NCBI GenBank assembly: GCA_001584585.1
Contig: LSYV01000217.1
Span: 1 to 26,980 of the forward strand
Direction: 5' to 3'
DNA from: Gonium pectorale
Lineage: Eukaryota; Chlorophyta; Chlorophyceae; Chlamydomonadales; Volvocaceae
Length of the DNA: 26,980 nucleotides
Under the pieces are notes generated by a model. That model did not search any database, was not told the DNA's origin, and worked only from the letters and a program-made list of their open reading frames with translations. Every line of letters starts with the position of its first letter. Positions within the stretch are counted from its first letter, which is position 1. A program made the translations under genes and the position numbers. Below are positions 1-11,016 of the stretch, piece after piece.

Positions 1-2200
1 GGCTCCCCGCCTCCTCCGCCACCCGCCAACGCCAACCCATCGCCTCGTCCTCCATCTGTCGACGTGAACATATCCTCCTTCTCCCCGCCTCCTCCACCAC
101 CCGCTGACGCCGGCGGTAACCCGCCACCGACCTCATTCACGCCTACAGTGCTTGTCAGTAATCCACCACCAGCGTACAATAGCCCACAGCAGCAACCGTC
201 GGCTCAACGCTCTCCGCCTCCCAACAGCCCTCCATTATCTATTCCGTCCAGCAGTCCTCCTCCCGTGGTTTTAAGCTCACAGCCACTCGTCAACCCGCCG
301 CCCTCTGTGAAGAACCCTCCATCGATCCCGTCTGGTGCCCCGCCGGGCGGCATTAGCCCTCCGCCGTCCTCCAAACCTCCGCCTTCGCCGTTGAACCCAC
401 CACCCTCTTCCACTGCTCCGCCGCCAACGCTCGCCAACCCAGCGCCGTCCGCTGCAACCCTCCCTTCACCACCCCTTGGTTTCTCTAGCATCTCACCTCC
501 GCCGTCGCCCCCTGCCCCATCCCCTCTACCACCGCGTGCCGCCCTTACATCATTCTCGCTTCGAGCCCTCGGCAGCGGGCCCCTCTCTAGCTGCTCCTCT
601 GCGTACGTTGATCCTTCTGGGCGGTTAACCTTCCTGCAAACCGCAACCACCAACGATAACGGGTTTGTAAACCTCGCCGTTGATGCTTCCGGCAGAGACT
701 ATGTGATACTGCAGCTGTCTGGGTGCAAGGAGGCGAGCCAGAACGGCACCGGCTTCAGCCCCCAGGCCGTCGTCGCCCTCGGCCTTCCCGCCTCTACCAC
801 CGCAGTGGTCATCGCCAGCCCGCTTGCTGAGGTCGCGTCGCACACGCCCGTCGTGGGCCAACCGACCGCCAGTGGCTACCACCAGGCGCACGCAAAGTAA
901 GCCGAATGCGTGTGTGAGCACCCCGCCTCCTCGAGGCCGTGCACCCGCCGCGCTGGCGTTCCCTCGCCATCACGCGGCGAGCTTTGTACGTGCGTTCAAC
1001 GGTGACTTCAACAATCACCCAGATGTTGCGTATGCGCTGCGGAAGGTCAAGTGTATACCGCGCCACCCTCAACCGTGGCCCTCCCTCCCTGTCTCCCCCT
1101 CGTTCAGGCTCGCAGGCGCGCTGGGCGTCCCAGTGTCGGCCTACGGCACCGCCGGTGACCTGGCCGCCTTCGACTACTACGCCGCCGCCTTTGCATCCAG
1201 CGACGCCGCAGCCGCCACGCGGGGCACCATGCTGCTCCTGGTGCAGGCCGCCCTGCGCGGCGTGGCGGGCGTATGGGTGTCCACCCTGGCAGCCACTGCC
1301 ACCAATACGACGACGGGGGCCACTGCAGCCGCGGGCAGCGCCGCCGCCAGCAACGGCGACAGCGGCGGCGTCATCGGCGCCGCACGCGCCTACGACGCGT
1401 TGCTGGAGGCACTGTTCCGGGTGATCACGTCAGCAGCGGAGAATCAGACAACTGTAGCGGCGGCGCTGCCGCTCGACCTGTCCTCCGCGGCAGTGCAGTC
1501 CCAGATCGCACGACTTGCGCTGTCGCTAGTGGGGGATGCGCAGCTGCTGCGACGGCGCCGTCGATCCCTCGCCGCCGTAGACCAGCTGATCTCTAGCGTC
1601 GCCGACTCCGTCGGCGCCTCGGTGGCCTTCCAGACGAGTGCCCTGTCGCGCGTGCAGGCGGCAGTCGCCTCGGGCGGCGCGCTGAGCGCCGATGACATGA
1701 CCACCGCCCTCACCACCGCCAGCCAGGCGTCACTGGCGCAGCAGGCCATTGCTGACGCTGCGGCCAGGGTGGCCACTGGCTCGATGTCCGAGGACGCTTT
1801 CCGCGCCGCTTACACGGGGCCCAGCCTCACGAACTACATGAACTCGATTTCGGTAAGCCTGCCACCCATGGCGGCCGCGGCCAGCAGCCCGCCGCCGCAG
1901 CGAGCGCCGCCGCCGTCGGGTGGGGAGAAGGGCAGCGCGGTCCCCATTGGGGCCATTGCGGGTGGGGCCGTCGGGGGTTCCGTGGCCGTTGCGGTCGTGG
2001 CCGGGTTGGTGGCAGCCCTCCTGGTGCAACGGCGCAGGGCGCGGGTAGAGCCGGCCGGATCACGCCGGGCTGGTGTGGCGGAGCAGCAGGCAGCCGCCGC
2101 GGTGGTGGTCCGGGTGCAGCCGCAGTCGCGGGCGCAGAGCGAGGTGCGCATGGTGCAAGTGACCGCGGGGCCACAAGGACACGGCGCGGATGCGGTTTGA
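1..2200 (+). CDS. Pro-rich (pherophorin/HRGP-style) single-pass surface protein, 5' partial
   Basis: The reading frame is open from base 1, so the start lies upstream. Exons are 1-896 and 1108-2200 (stop TGA 2198-2200). The intron 897-1107 begins GTAAG and ends TTCAG; the split Lys codon keeps the frame and joins AHAK to LAGALG. The first ~175 residues are Pro/Ser-rich with PPPPPP and SPPP runs, the substrate type for prolyl hydroxylation and arabinosylation in algal walls. A compact domain with two Cys follows, then an Ala-rich largely helical region. A five-Arg run lies at 1550-1564. A Gly/Ala/Val transmembrane helix (about 1940-2025) is followed by RRRAR and a basic, Gln/Val-rich tail of about 50 residues. 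This predicts a type I membrane protein with its Pro-rich part outside the cell. The family resembles volvocine matrix proteins, but no named member was recognised. Function as a wall or matrix sensor or anchor is inferred. Confidence 0.8.
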
Positions 2201-3192
2201 CGGGTGTGGAGGGGACAGGCTGTGCAGTGTACAGACTTCAATGGCCATGGCGTGCAGGGTGCGTGCAGCAGCTACCGCTTCCGCTTCCGCTTCCCAGCAT
2301 TGCGCCATGCGTCGCTTAGTTGCGGCTCCGCCGCCGAGAGGGAACCTGCAAGCAGGAAAGAGAGGCTTTTGCTGCGACATTCATGATAATCGCTGCAGCT
2401 CCTGCAATGAGCATGCATGTGCACTCGTGAGGCGCAGTGTCTAAACAGTGTTTAGTTACCACCCGCTGCAAAAGATCTTGTCCGTCCGTTCGTACACTGG
2501 ATAGCCACGCAGCCCATGTCGTACGATTGCATGGTAACGAAGAGGCCTGAACTTGATGGTTGCGGGCGTCCACGCAGCACTCGTGACGTTGATCACCATT
2601 TCGCGGCGAGATGTCCGAATTGAGACCTCATGCACGTTTCCGTCCAATGTCCTACCCGTAAGACCTGCTGCCGTACGCATACGCCAGCATGGCGTTGGCG
2701 GCAGTGTGCCCGCCGCCGTGCGCTCCTTGCTATTCGTTTACCGCTGTGGACACGCGAGGCCTGCGCTATTCCGCGTCCTCGGCGTCATGCACGGTCTGGC
2801 TGTATGCAAACCTCTTCTTCATCGCATTAATTTGAGTATCAGTTAATTTTCTGAATGTAGGCCTCAGCCCATCCCGTATCACCCTAATTATCTGCACTGA
2901 CCCCGTTTTGTACGGGGCCACATGTTATTGCCTCATTGTACGGGTGGATCGAGCACTACCGTGCACGGGCCTGGGCCTACGATTTTGCAACATTAACCCA
3001 GCTCACAGCAGCTCAACTACTTCGAGGGGACGTTGATTTCCGGTGGGGATCTCCAGGTTGAAGGAGGACACCCCTATTTGCTTTGCCACTTGAGGATGCG
3101 CAGCCCCGTTGTGGGCCGTATGTACCAGGAGATATGCCTTAATTTTGCATGAGGATGTGTTCGATGTGCTTGTGGGTTCGCAGTCTTCACTC

Positions 3193-3197
3193 TGTAA
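3193..3197 (+). terminator. Candidate TGTAA poly(A) signal for the Pro-rich protein gene
   Basis: TGTAA is the usual chlorophyte polyadenylation signal. This is the first plus-strand copy that I find after the stop codon at 2200. It implies a 3' UTR of about 1 kb, which is long but not unusual for volvocine algae. It would also make this transcript cover most of the gap to the neighbouring gene. The match is only five bases. Confidence 0.35.
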
Positions 3198-3281
3198 GAC
3201 CATAAGCTTGCCTGCGCTTCCCGCCTGCCAGCCCGCGCATTGTTCCATGCCCGGCTTCAGCACTCGTAGGAATGCCCCTTG

Positions 3282-3286
3282 TTACA
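3282..3286 (-). terminator. Candidate TGTAA poly(A) signal for FAD oxidase copy B
   Basis: TTACA on the plus strand reads TGTAA on the minus strand, 512 bases beyond the copy B stop codon (3798-3800). If this and the plus-strand signal at 3193 are both used, the two convergent transcripts end within about 100 bases of each other. The evidence is a five-base match plus position. Confidence 0.35.
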
Positions 3287-3797
3287 TACACAAATTGTAT
3301 CCTCTGCCCGCACCTTTTGCGGGTTCTTTTTGGATATCTTTCGCTAGTCACGCAGCAGATGTGAATGTCCGCGCAGTAGCGGCAGTCGCGCCGACGGTCA
3401 TTGCTGGCTGGTACGAGGCAAGTGAGCCTGAAAGGGCAAAGCTCCGCTCAATGTAGAAACAACCTCCCACGATTCACGTCCGTTATCATTGCTGCCATGG
3501 CAGCAACCGCGCCAGACACTGTGGGGAGCGCAGTTAATGGAGAAACCTACCATGCCAAGCGAAGACCCACGGGCCGGCACTTGTACGGGTAGCCCAGCCC
3601 ATTAGCATCGACCGCCCATACATACAGCGATAGCAAACAGCAAGCAGTTGTGGTTGGCATACAACGCTCAGTGCAGCAGAGATCCAACATGCATCCAATG
3701 CACCCGTCACGTCCATACAGCAACAAACGGTTTCCCAATCAATCACAACGAGCGGAAGCTGTAACTTCCAACACCACGCATCTGGAGAACGCAACCT

Positions 3798-6700
3798 CTA
3801 TCTATACGTGTAGTACGGCGCCTCCGGGCAGCTGGCTGCGTCCCTGGCGTGCCGTACGGTGCACACGCACGCGGGGTCCTCCGCCGCGACCTTGAAGCCG
3901 CGGCCGGGCACGCAGCACCGCTCCAGCGGCGCGCCCTCCCAGTTCCAGCGGTCGGGGGCCGAGTCCGCGAACTTGCCGGACGGGTCCAGCTCCCGCACCG
4001 CGCAGCCAAAGTCGCACCACGTGTCGGGGAACTCCTTGTCGCCGTGCCAGCAGCCGGCGTCGGGCCAGCCTGGATAGTGGGAGGACATTGCATCATAACG
4101 CGTTGCGGCTGCTTGCAATGGGAGGAAGTATGATGGTCATTAGCACCGTTGGGTTCGGGCGACATGGAGTCAGGCCTGATCTTGCCCCATATGCTCAACG
4201 ACTTGAGTTCTTTTCTCCGTGCCGTTGCTTTGCTCCCTCCGCGTCATATGCTAACGTTTCGGCCCGCACCTGCTTTCCCCCAGTGCAGCCTCGCGCCGCG
4301 GCCCTCCAGGCCGGTGGCCCCGCACCGCGCGTCGCTGCGCAGGAAGCCCACCAACGACTTGAACACCGGGTTGATGCGGCGGCCGGGCCTGGGAGGCAAA
4401 TTGTGTTGTGGGTGGAGAAGCAGAGCAGGTACAGGGTGCAAGGATGAATAGAGAGCGACCGGAAGGGCTGAAGGGCGGACGACGGCGGACAGCTGTCCCT
4501 ACAGTGACCCACGGGTTGTCAGGAGTGTGGGCACCATAGGTCAGCCACGCATTATGCCAGAGACTCGCGGCTCTTAAACGCGGCTCTTGAACATATCGAG
4601 AGGCTTGTCGGAAAAAAATGTAAAACGGTCGAACATTACCACACACGTAATGCGTTCGTTAGCAGCCACCAGTGGACCAAGATGGTGTCAGGCTATGAAG
4701 TCAACTTCCCGACAGCGGCCCGGGCCTGCGACCCAGCGACCGGCCGTCACATCTTTTGGAGTCTAGAAATGCCAATGGATACCACGACCGCAACGCCCCT
4801 TGCCGCCATATCTTCATGCAAGCCCTGGGAGATTGGAAGCCGCACCTGTTGTAGTAAAGGTAGTCCTCAATGTTAATCCACATGCGCGGCTCATCACCGG
4901 CCGCACTCAGTAGCGCGTCCTCCCGCCCAATAGAGCGGACGAGCGGGTTGGTCCGGAAGCCGTAGTCGGGGCGGCCGTCGGGCCCGACCGTGCGGTTGCT
5001 CTTCCCCGCTGCCTTCAGCTTGGCGGGCAGGCTGGCTGGGCTGGCGGTGCCGTTGTACGACGTGCCGTCCAGGTTGTCAGCGCCGTACAGCAGCTCGAGC
5101 AGGCCCTGCCAGCAGTCGGCCATGGTAGACACGGGTACGGCAAAGTCGTACTGCGGCAGCACGGGGAGAGAGGGTGACCCGCGGGTCAGGACCAGGAGAG
5201 GTGTCGATTTGAAGTTAGTAGACGGAGTAGCGTTCCTGCAGCGCTCGAGGCCAACAATGCAGTTATCGGAGCGTCAAATCTCAACGGTATGAAACGCAGG
5301 CAAGGCAGGCAGCATTGACTGACACCAGGCTACCGTACGCGCCAAATGGTTCAGGGATCCATGTGAGCGCGAATACCCAGTAGCATCCCGCGCTGCAGCC
5401 CCTTCGACGCGCCGGGCCCCACGACCGCTGCCCGCTACGGGTGCGACCGGGATCCTGACCGCTCAGCCGCCCCAACCCGCGACACCACCCACCTGGTCGT
5501 AGAGGACCTTGCGAATATTGGTTTGGATGATGTCCTGAGGAGGCAGCAGCAGTAAAAGTGCCCAGGGTTAGCACCGGGCGTGGCAGCGCAACGTCTTGCG
5601 TTCCTTGCCCTGCCGCATCGTCCGCCAGCTGCAGTGACCGGGCGCCAGCCCGCGCATGGCCCAGCGCAGCCCGACCCAACCGACCGACACCTGGGGGATG
5701 CACGCACCCAGCCGCACTACATATGGAGCGCGGAGGGAACGCACCGACCGGCGCTATCGATGCCATGTCCCTGCTGTTCCAACACGCTGCGACCCTGCGC
5801 GGGCTTTCTCCCATCCAGCTCAAGGTGCTGCCCATCGTAGTTTAGCGCTGTCACACCGGCCCTCGTGCGGTCGTCCCACAAGCCGCGTCATTACCCGAGC
5901 TGCAAGCTGCAAGCTGCATCCAACGGGGGCAATGCCATACCTCTGGCTGCACCAGGTACGCGTCCAGGGCCTCGCGGGTGGCGTTGGCGGCGACGGTGTA
6001 GACGCCGCTGCGGCTGATGTCGATGTAGGCGTCGGCCATGTTGGGCAGCCCGTAGTAGACTTGAGGGAGGCCATGCAGGTGGGGGGCGGGCAGCGGCGAA
6101 GGGCACGATGGGTGTGCCGGCCTTGACGGGCTAAGCCGGACATACATGCATGCGCGCCGCCGCCTGGCCCAGTGCATCGCAGGGGCGGAGCGCCGCGCGC
6201 CGTCCAACCCAGTCAGCAGCGCCAAACCAGCATTCGGGACAGCCTTGAGCGCAGCCAAAGCGGAACGCCACGGTGCGCTGCCCCAAATGCACACCGTGCC
6301 ACGCCGTACCCGCTTTCCTACAAAGCTTGACCTTGAGCCCGCATTCGTTCGGCCTCACGGCCCCCAGGCCCGAGCCTGTCCCACCCGCCCACACACACGC
6401 ACGTACGAACGCACTTGTCTCCGGCTGGCGCTGGGGAATGGCCCATGTCTGCCCGGCGGCCGCCGCAGCGCTGACCTCCAAGCTCAGCGGCTCCGTACCC
6501 TGCCCGCGGAACAGCCGAATCTGCGACCGGGCCGCGGAGCCGCCCGAGCCGCTATTGCCGCCACCCGCTGCGGTGCCGCCGAGGAAGGCGGCAGATGCAT
6601 TGGGCCGGGCAACGGCCGGGCCGGCCGGAGGGCGGGGCGGCGCTTTGTTGCCCCTTGGTAGAGTGGCCTCTGGTTCCTTCTTGTGCCAGGGCGGCTGGAT

Positions 6701-9700
6701 GACGGTGTCGTTGAGGCGGCGGAGGGAGGCCAGCGCCTCGGTGGACAGTCCGGTAGTGGGGTCAAAGGTCACGTTGGAGAGTAGGGACCAATCTGCGGTG
6801 GCAAGAGTCGGATAGAGCGAGTGCGTGCGCCGGTTAGCAGCCGTGATGGACCATGGTTCGTGCGCAGGGATGGATGGATTGATGGGGTGCATGTCGATGT
6901 TTAGAAGCCAACATGGTACAATGACCAGCAGCGCAGATTGTTTCCGCCACAAGGTGCCTTGCCATACCTGCATTAGCCTCCGATTGGCCCGCTACCCCCA
7001 GGCCCCCAGGCCCCCAGGCCCCAGCCCACCGTTCACGTTGACGGTCCCCCCTCCCTTGACCACTTCCTGCAGCAGCTCCAGCGACGTGTTGTACGCGGTG
7101 CTGGCGGTCCTGGGCGCCCGGGCGTACGCGGACAGCACCGCCAGGCGCTTGGAGGCGTCGGGGTCGTCGCCGCGTGTGAAGGAAACCATCAGGAACTGCG
7201 GGAGGAGGGGAGGTGGAGGAGTCATGAAGGGGGTGGTGAGTTAGGCGGGGCGTGAGGCACGCGGGGAACGCAGGCACTACGGCAGGGAGTGGTACGTGCT
7301 TATTGGGGCTACCTTGAATAAGACCGTCAGAAACTGATACATACAGGCAGGGCGGGATGGCACATTGGTTAAGGGGCATGCGGGGCGGCTCTCGGTGTGG
7401 CAGAATGCGGGGCGGTGGTGCACACACGCAAACATACGTTGGTCTCAAGGCCGCAAGCGGCGGCGTAGTAGCAACGAACAGCTAGAGGGCGGGACGGTGG
7501 GCCGGGCTGCTACGGGTGACGGACGGCTGCGGACGGGCAAGGAGCGCGGTGCGGAGCCGTGGAAGCCCTCAATAGCGAGTGGGGCATGCGCAGCAATGGG
7601 GGAGCGGGAACCGCCCATTCAAGACAACACGGCGCGAGGTCAGAAACCAGACGCTAACAAGCAATGCCGTGGCCTCTTATCTTAGCGAAAGGCCATGTGG
7701 TCCGTCGTTAACGCTGTTCGCACCGGCATGCAATGATCTTGATTGGGCCATCCCGAACAAACAGCCCCTGCGCATCAGCGCCCGACAAGCTTGCCCGCAC
7801 CTCGTGCCTCTGCGGCACCCAGAACCATTCGGTCTCATCCATCCAGTCCGGCAGCGTGCCGTTGGCGGCCCACTGCTGCTGGGCGCTCCGCAGCAGCGCA
7901 AGGAAGCGACTGGCGGGCAGCGAATTGAGCGTGCGGGTGACGGGCATCTGCAGCCGGGGAGGTCAAGGGAGGGGCAGCAAGGAGCCGTGTGGAGCTTGAG
8001 GTACTGAGGGGCGGCAGAATGTGTTCACTGCATCCAACCTCCACATCCCACCCCAACGCCCAGCCGGATCCCGCGCACCTCTCGCACGATGCGGAACTTG
8101 ATGTGCGTCACGACTCCCAGCTTGCCCACGTTGACGCGGAGGGCCTGGGGATAACATGGACAAAGGGGAGGCGCGGAGCCGAGGGCTTCAGTACCGGTAG
8201 GCATGGGCACGAAGTGAATGGTTCGGGGTCCCTCGAGCAGCTCACCCTCATAAGGAAGGGGTCGGTCTGGTTGGTGAAGGTGCGGACCGTGCCGTTGGCC
8301 AGCACCACCGTGAAGGCGAGCACCTGGCGGAGGGAGGATGAGAGGGCGCTGGACGAGGATCAGGACTGCACGGCTACGGAAAGTTACAGGTTACACGTCC
8401 GTCGCGGCCGGGGGGGGCCATGGTGCGGCTACGCAAGGTGTACGATTATTACTGGGAGCGCAGCTGGGTGGCTGTGGTGGTGGGGCCCGACCTGGCCCCA
8501 AACCCTATCAGTAACACCCAATGTTGGAAACACCAGACTCCCGCCGCACCTGGCTTGAGAGCGAGCTGTGCTTGAGGCTGCTTCCGTGCGTACCGGTGGC
8601 CACTGCGCCGCCCAGGGTCTGGTACACGAACCAGGGGAAGGCGGGGAGCGTCCACCCCGAGGGTGCGGAGGGGGTGACGTAGGCGGCCAGGTAGCGCAGC
8701 AGGTCGATGGTGCGGATACCTGCAGGGCGATGGGGGGGACGAGGGAAGGGGCACGTGACACTTGCGAGCACGGCGGTGGCGGTTGACTGAGCGCTTTGTT
8801 AAAACCGTGAAGGGCAGAACATCTTGTGGTAAGGGAGGGATGGCACTGTAGCGGAGGAACGGGGAGACGTTTGGCGGGCGTGTTCGCCAAACGTCGCGGC
8901 GCGAGCACGTGCGGCAAGGAGCTCCGCGTCTGCCGGGAACCGGTCAAATACGTCTTCCACGTATGATGGGTAATGGTGCGGACCCCGTAGCGGAAATTTG
9001 AGGCCGGCCGCAGCACGTGTGCACACCACAGGCGAGATAAGCAACTCGGTGTCAGCCGAACGGCGCGCCCAAACCGGACGAGGGGAGAATAACGATACAA
9101 AGCCTCTGTCCAAGCCTTAGCTCTCGTAGCACCCACACCCACAAACGCCACATAGGGCCACCCCCGCCTTAACCGCACATTGCTTATACCCGATCAGCCC
9201 GGGCGCTTCCTCCCTGGGTCCCCAGCGAGCCCCCGGACTCGTCCGCGTCCACGATGTTATAAACCCACCGCCACGCTCCCACCCGACCCGTCATCACTCA
9301 CCCGCGTCCACGGTAACGCTCTCCTCCGTCTCGTTCACCGCAATCATGAGCGGCCGCAGAGTCTGCATGACGATGTTGGCGGGGCCGCCTGGAGGCGGCG
9401 GCCCCCGGGAGGAGGGCCGCGAGAAGCCGTCCGGCATGGGCGGCATGCTGCCGTTGCTGGCGCAGAAGAAGGGCTGCGGGGTGGCGGGGGCAAATGACGA
9501 GGGGTGAGGGCGGGACAGGGGTCGCGTGCGTGGTTCACGCAGGGTGGAGAGGCGTAGCGCACAGGCTAGCAAACGCTCACGCTTGCGGCGTTGTCTTCGG
9601 CTCCTAGCCCCCGCCCAGCCCAGTACGATTATCACCTGGTTCCACGACCAGCCTCCGCCGAGCGCCTTGACGTGGCTGTGCGCCCGCACCGCCGCCTGCA

Positions 9701-10156
9701 CGTCGGACAGCGTGCGGGGCCTGCAGGGGGGTTTAGTGGGGGGTGGGAGCGGTGGAGAAAGCAGGATATGCATGGCTTGTGTTGGCAATCGAAAGCGTTA
9801 CGCCCCAGAGCAGGGTCCCCCGGGGTAGGGTGCCCGCTCCCGCCTGCCGCCCGTCCCGCCGTCCCCATGGGCCGCCACGCCACCGACCTCACGATGCGCA
9901 CGGAGCTGTTGTCGCAGGCGTACTCGCTCTGGAAGTTGGACAGGTCATACGGCAGGAAGGCGGCCGCAGGGCGAGGGCCATCCGCAAGCAGCAACAGACC
10001 GACGAACCCCGCCAATAGCAGCGGCAGCAGCCCCACAGGCGCTAAGTCTGTCCGTCTTGTCGTTTTGCGAGGGGCCGCTCCGCTCTCTGGAAACGGCTGC
10101 CGGCGGCGCAGGCCGCCCGTGGCGTTAACGCAGCGGCAACTGTATGCTGCAGCCAT
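3798..10156 (-). CDS. FAD-linked L-gulonolactone/D-arabinono-lactone oxidase-like protein, copy B
   Basis: Fourteen exons, high to low: 10156-9888, 9720-9636, 9473-9302, 8719-8550, 8323-8246, 8144-8079, 7947-7801, 7195-7030, 6792-6415, 6059-5941, 5534-5493, 5150-4846, 4388-4270, 4069-3798. They give 795 aa. All borders are GT/AG and every phase agrees. The ATG at 10156 is the first in frame; the open frame above it has no other ATG. A basic N-terminus leads into a hydrophobic anchor (about 41-58). The PCMH-type FAD domain follows (PRTLSDVQAAV, GGGWSWN, TLGGAVATGTHGSS). The ALO-type C-terminal half ends in HWGK (701-704), a DPSGKF motif and an eight-Cys tail. Family enzymes oxidise aldonolactones such as L-gulono-1,4-lactone; the substrate here is unknown. 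An Ala/Pro-rich insert in exon 9 is copy-specific. Nothing is broken, so it looks functional. The anchor predicts secretory-pathway or membrane location. Confidence 0.85.
3808..10156 (-). repeat. Tandem gene duplication, arm B (partner 11027-15961)
   Basis: Both arms carry the same 14 exons in the same order and strand, with identical phases at all 13 introns. Introns 5, 6 and 13 have equal lengths in the two arms (101, 131 and 200 bases) and differ at about 2, 7 and 7 positions by eye. Other introns differ in length and do not align. At the 3' end, similarity stops 10 bases before the end of each stop codon, within the last three codons. At the 5' end, the signal-anchor regions have diverged. 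Confidence 0.9.
6995..7018. repeat. Three 8-bp tandem units in intron 8 of copy B
   Basis: Three perfect head-to-tail copies of CCCCCAGG lie 11-35 bases inside the 5' end of intron 8 (donor at 7029, minus strand). The corresponding intron of copy A has no such array, so it arose after the duplication. Confidence 0.8.
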
Positions 10157-11016
10157 TTTGAAACTGGGAGAGCTGCCGGTAGCAGCAGGGAACGAGGCCG
10201 CACGCAAGGGCGTTGCGCGGCTGATCGACTACCAATGATGGGTTAACTGAATGTGCCTTCTGCGGATGGCGCCACGTTGCCCGCGGCCGGCAAACAGTAG
10301 CATCCCTGTTCCTTTACCCCGCGGTTTGTAGAGCCTAGGGCGCGAGTTCAGGGTCTACGGGCTTCGTTAGGTAAACCTAGGACCGGCTGGCCGAGTCGCA
10401 ATACGATGTTGAACGCTTACCGTTACGCGAGTCATCGGCATTCGCCCTGAGCCGGCGCTGGGCATCAGATCAAAGATCGGCTGACAAAGAATCTAAACTT
10501 GCTGCCAATCGAACCGGTCGGCTTTTGTTTTCCCAAGGCACAGTGCGCAGCACGTTGGGACATTGGACAACCGGGCGCAGATCACCCAGTGAGCCAATGC
10601 ACATTCGCTTTGAGGTGTCGTTACATAATTAAGGGGGATTGGGAACTGGTTGTTTACGCGACCGGGCTCTGCCTGCGCGGACCAGCGCGGACACCAGTCG
10701 CGTCGTTGTTGGCGAATAGCCCAGCCCAGCAGACATGGGCCAGGCCATCGTACCCTATCATTTAATGAATGGACGGCGCGTGCAATGCGTCGCCGGAAAG
10801 AATGGCAATCTTGGCCAGCAGACCCACATGTCCTGACCCACGGGTCAGCACCCGCGCCCACACTAGCAGTTTCTGTACTGACCAGATTCAGATGCAGGAA
10901 CACCGTCAAGTCAAGTAAGCAGTCAGTCACGTCCTCCACAAGGAGAGCCTAGAGCGAAGAGCAAGGAACGTTGCGCTAAACTTGCATCACAGTCCGCTTG
11001 AAAGCATCCTTAGATA
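10157..11016. other. Spacer between the two FAD oxidase genes
   Basis: These 860 bases must hold the promoter of copy B and the 3' untranslated end of copy A. I see no coding block and no clear TATA box. It shows no obvious similarity to the region upstream of copy A or to the region downstream of copy B. Either the duplicated unit was close to the transcribed gene, or the flanks have diverged fully. Confidence 0.6.
10621..10625 (-). terminator. Candidate TGTAA poly(A) signal for FAD oxidase copy A
   Basis: TTACA on the plus strand gives TGTAA on the minus strand, 392 bases beyond the copy A stop codon (11017-11019). The distance is typical for a green-algal 3' UTR. It is a short motif, supported by position only. 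Confidence 0.4.

Larger units (their letters stand above)
2201..3797. other. Intergenic region between convergent genes
   Basis: This stretch of about 1.6 kb holds no exon-like block that I recognise on either strand. It is visibly less GC-rich than the genes, especially 2820-2990 and 3650-3790. The Pro-rich gene (+) and the FAD oxidase copy B (-) end towards each other here, so much of it is probably their 3' untranslated sequence. Short open frames inside it show no family signature. Confidence 0.6.

Noticed and set aside
204..653. Long minus-strand open frame (Gly/Arg-rich) opposite the Pro-rich region
   Set aside because: It is the antisense shadow of a biased Pro-rich coding sequence; its composition is the complement of proline codons and it has no family signature.
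824..1107. Open frame that continues upstream of the second exon of the Pro-rich gene
   Set aside because: The upstream part overlaps the first exon in another frame, and the GTAAG...TTCAG intron with matching phase explains the join better.
3798..10156. Copy B as a pseudogene of copy A
   Set aside because: All 14 exons are open, every splice border is GT/AG and all phases agree; no stop or frameshift is present.
10157..10207. Upstream extension of the copy B oxidase start by 17 codons
   Set aside because: The first codon would be TTG, not ATG. The ATG at 10156 gives an N-terminus of the same length class as copy A.
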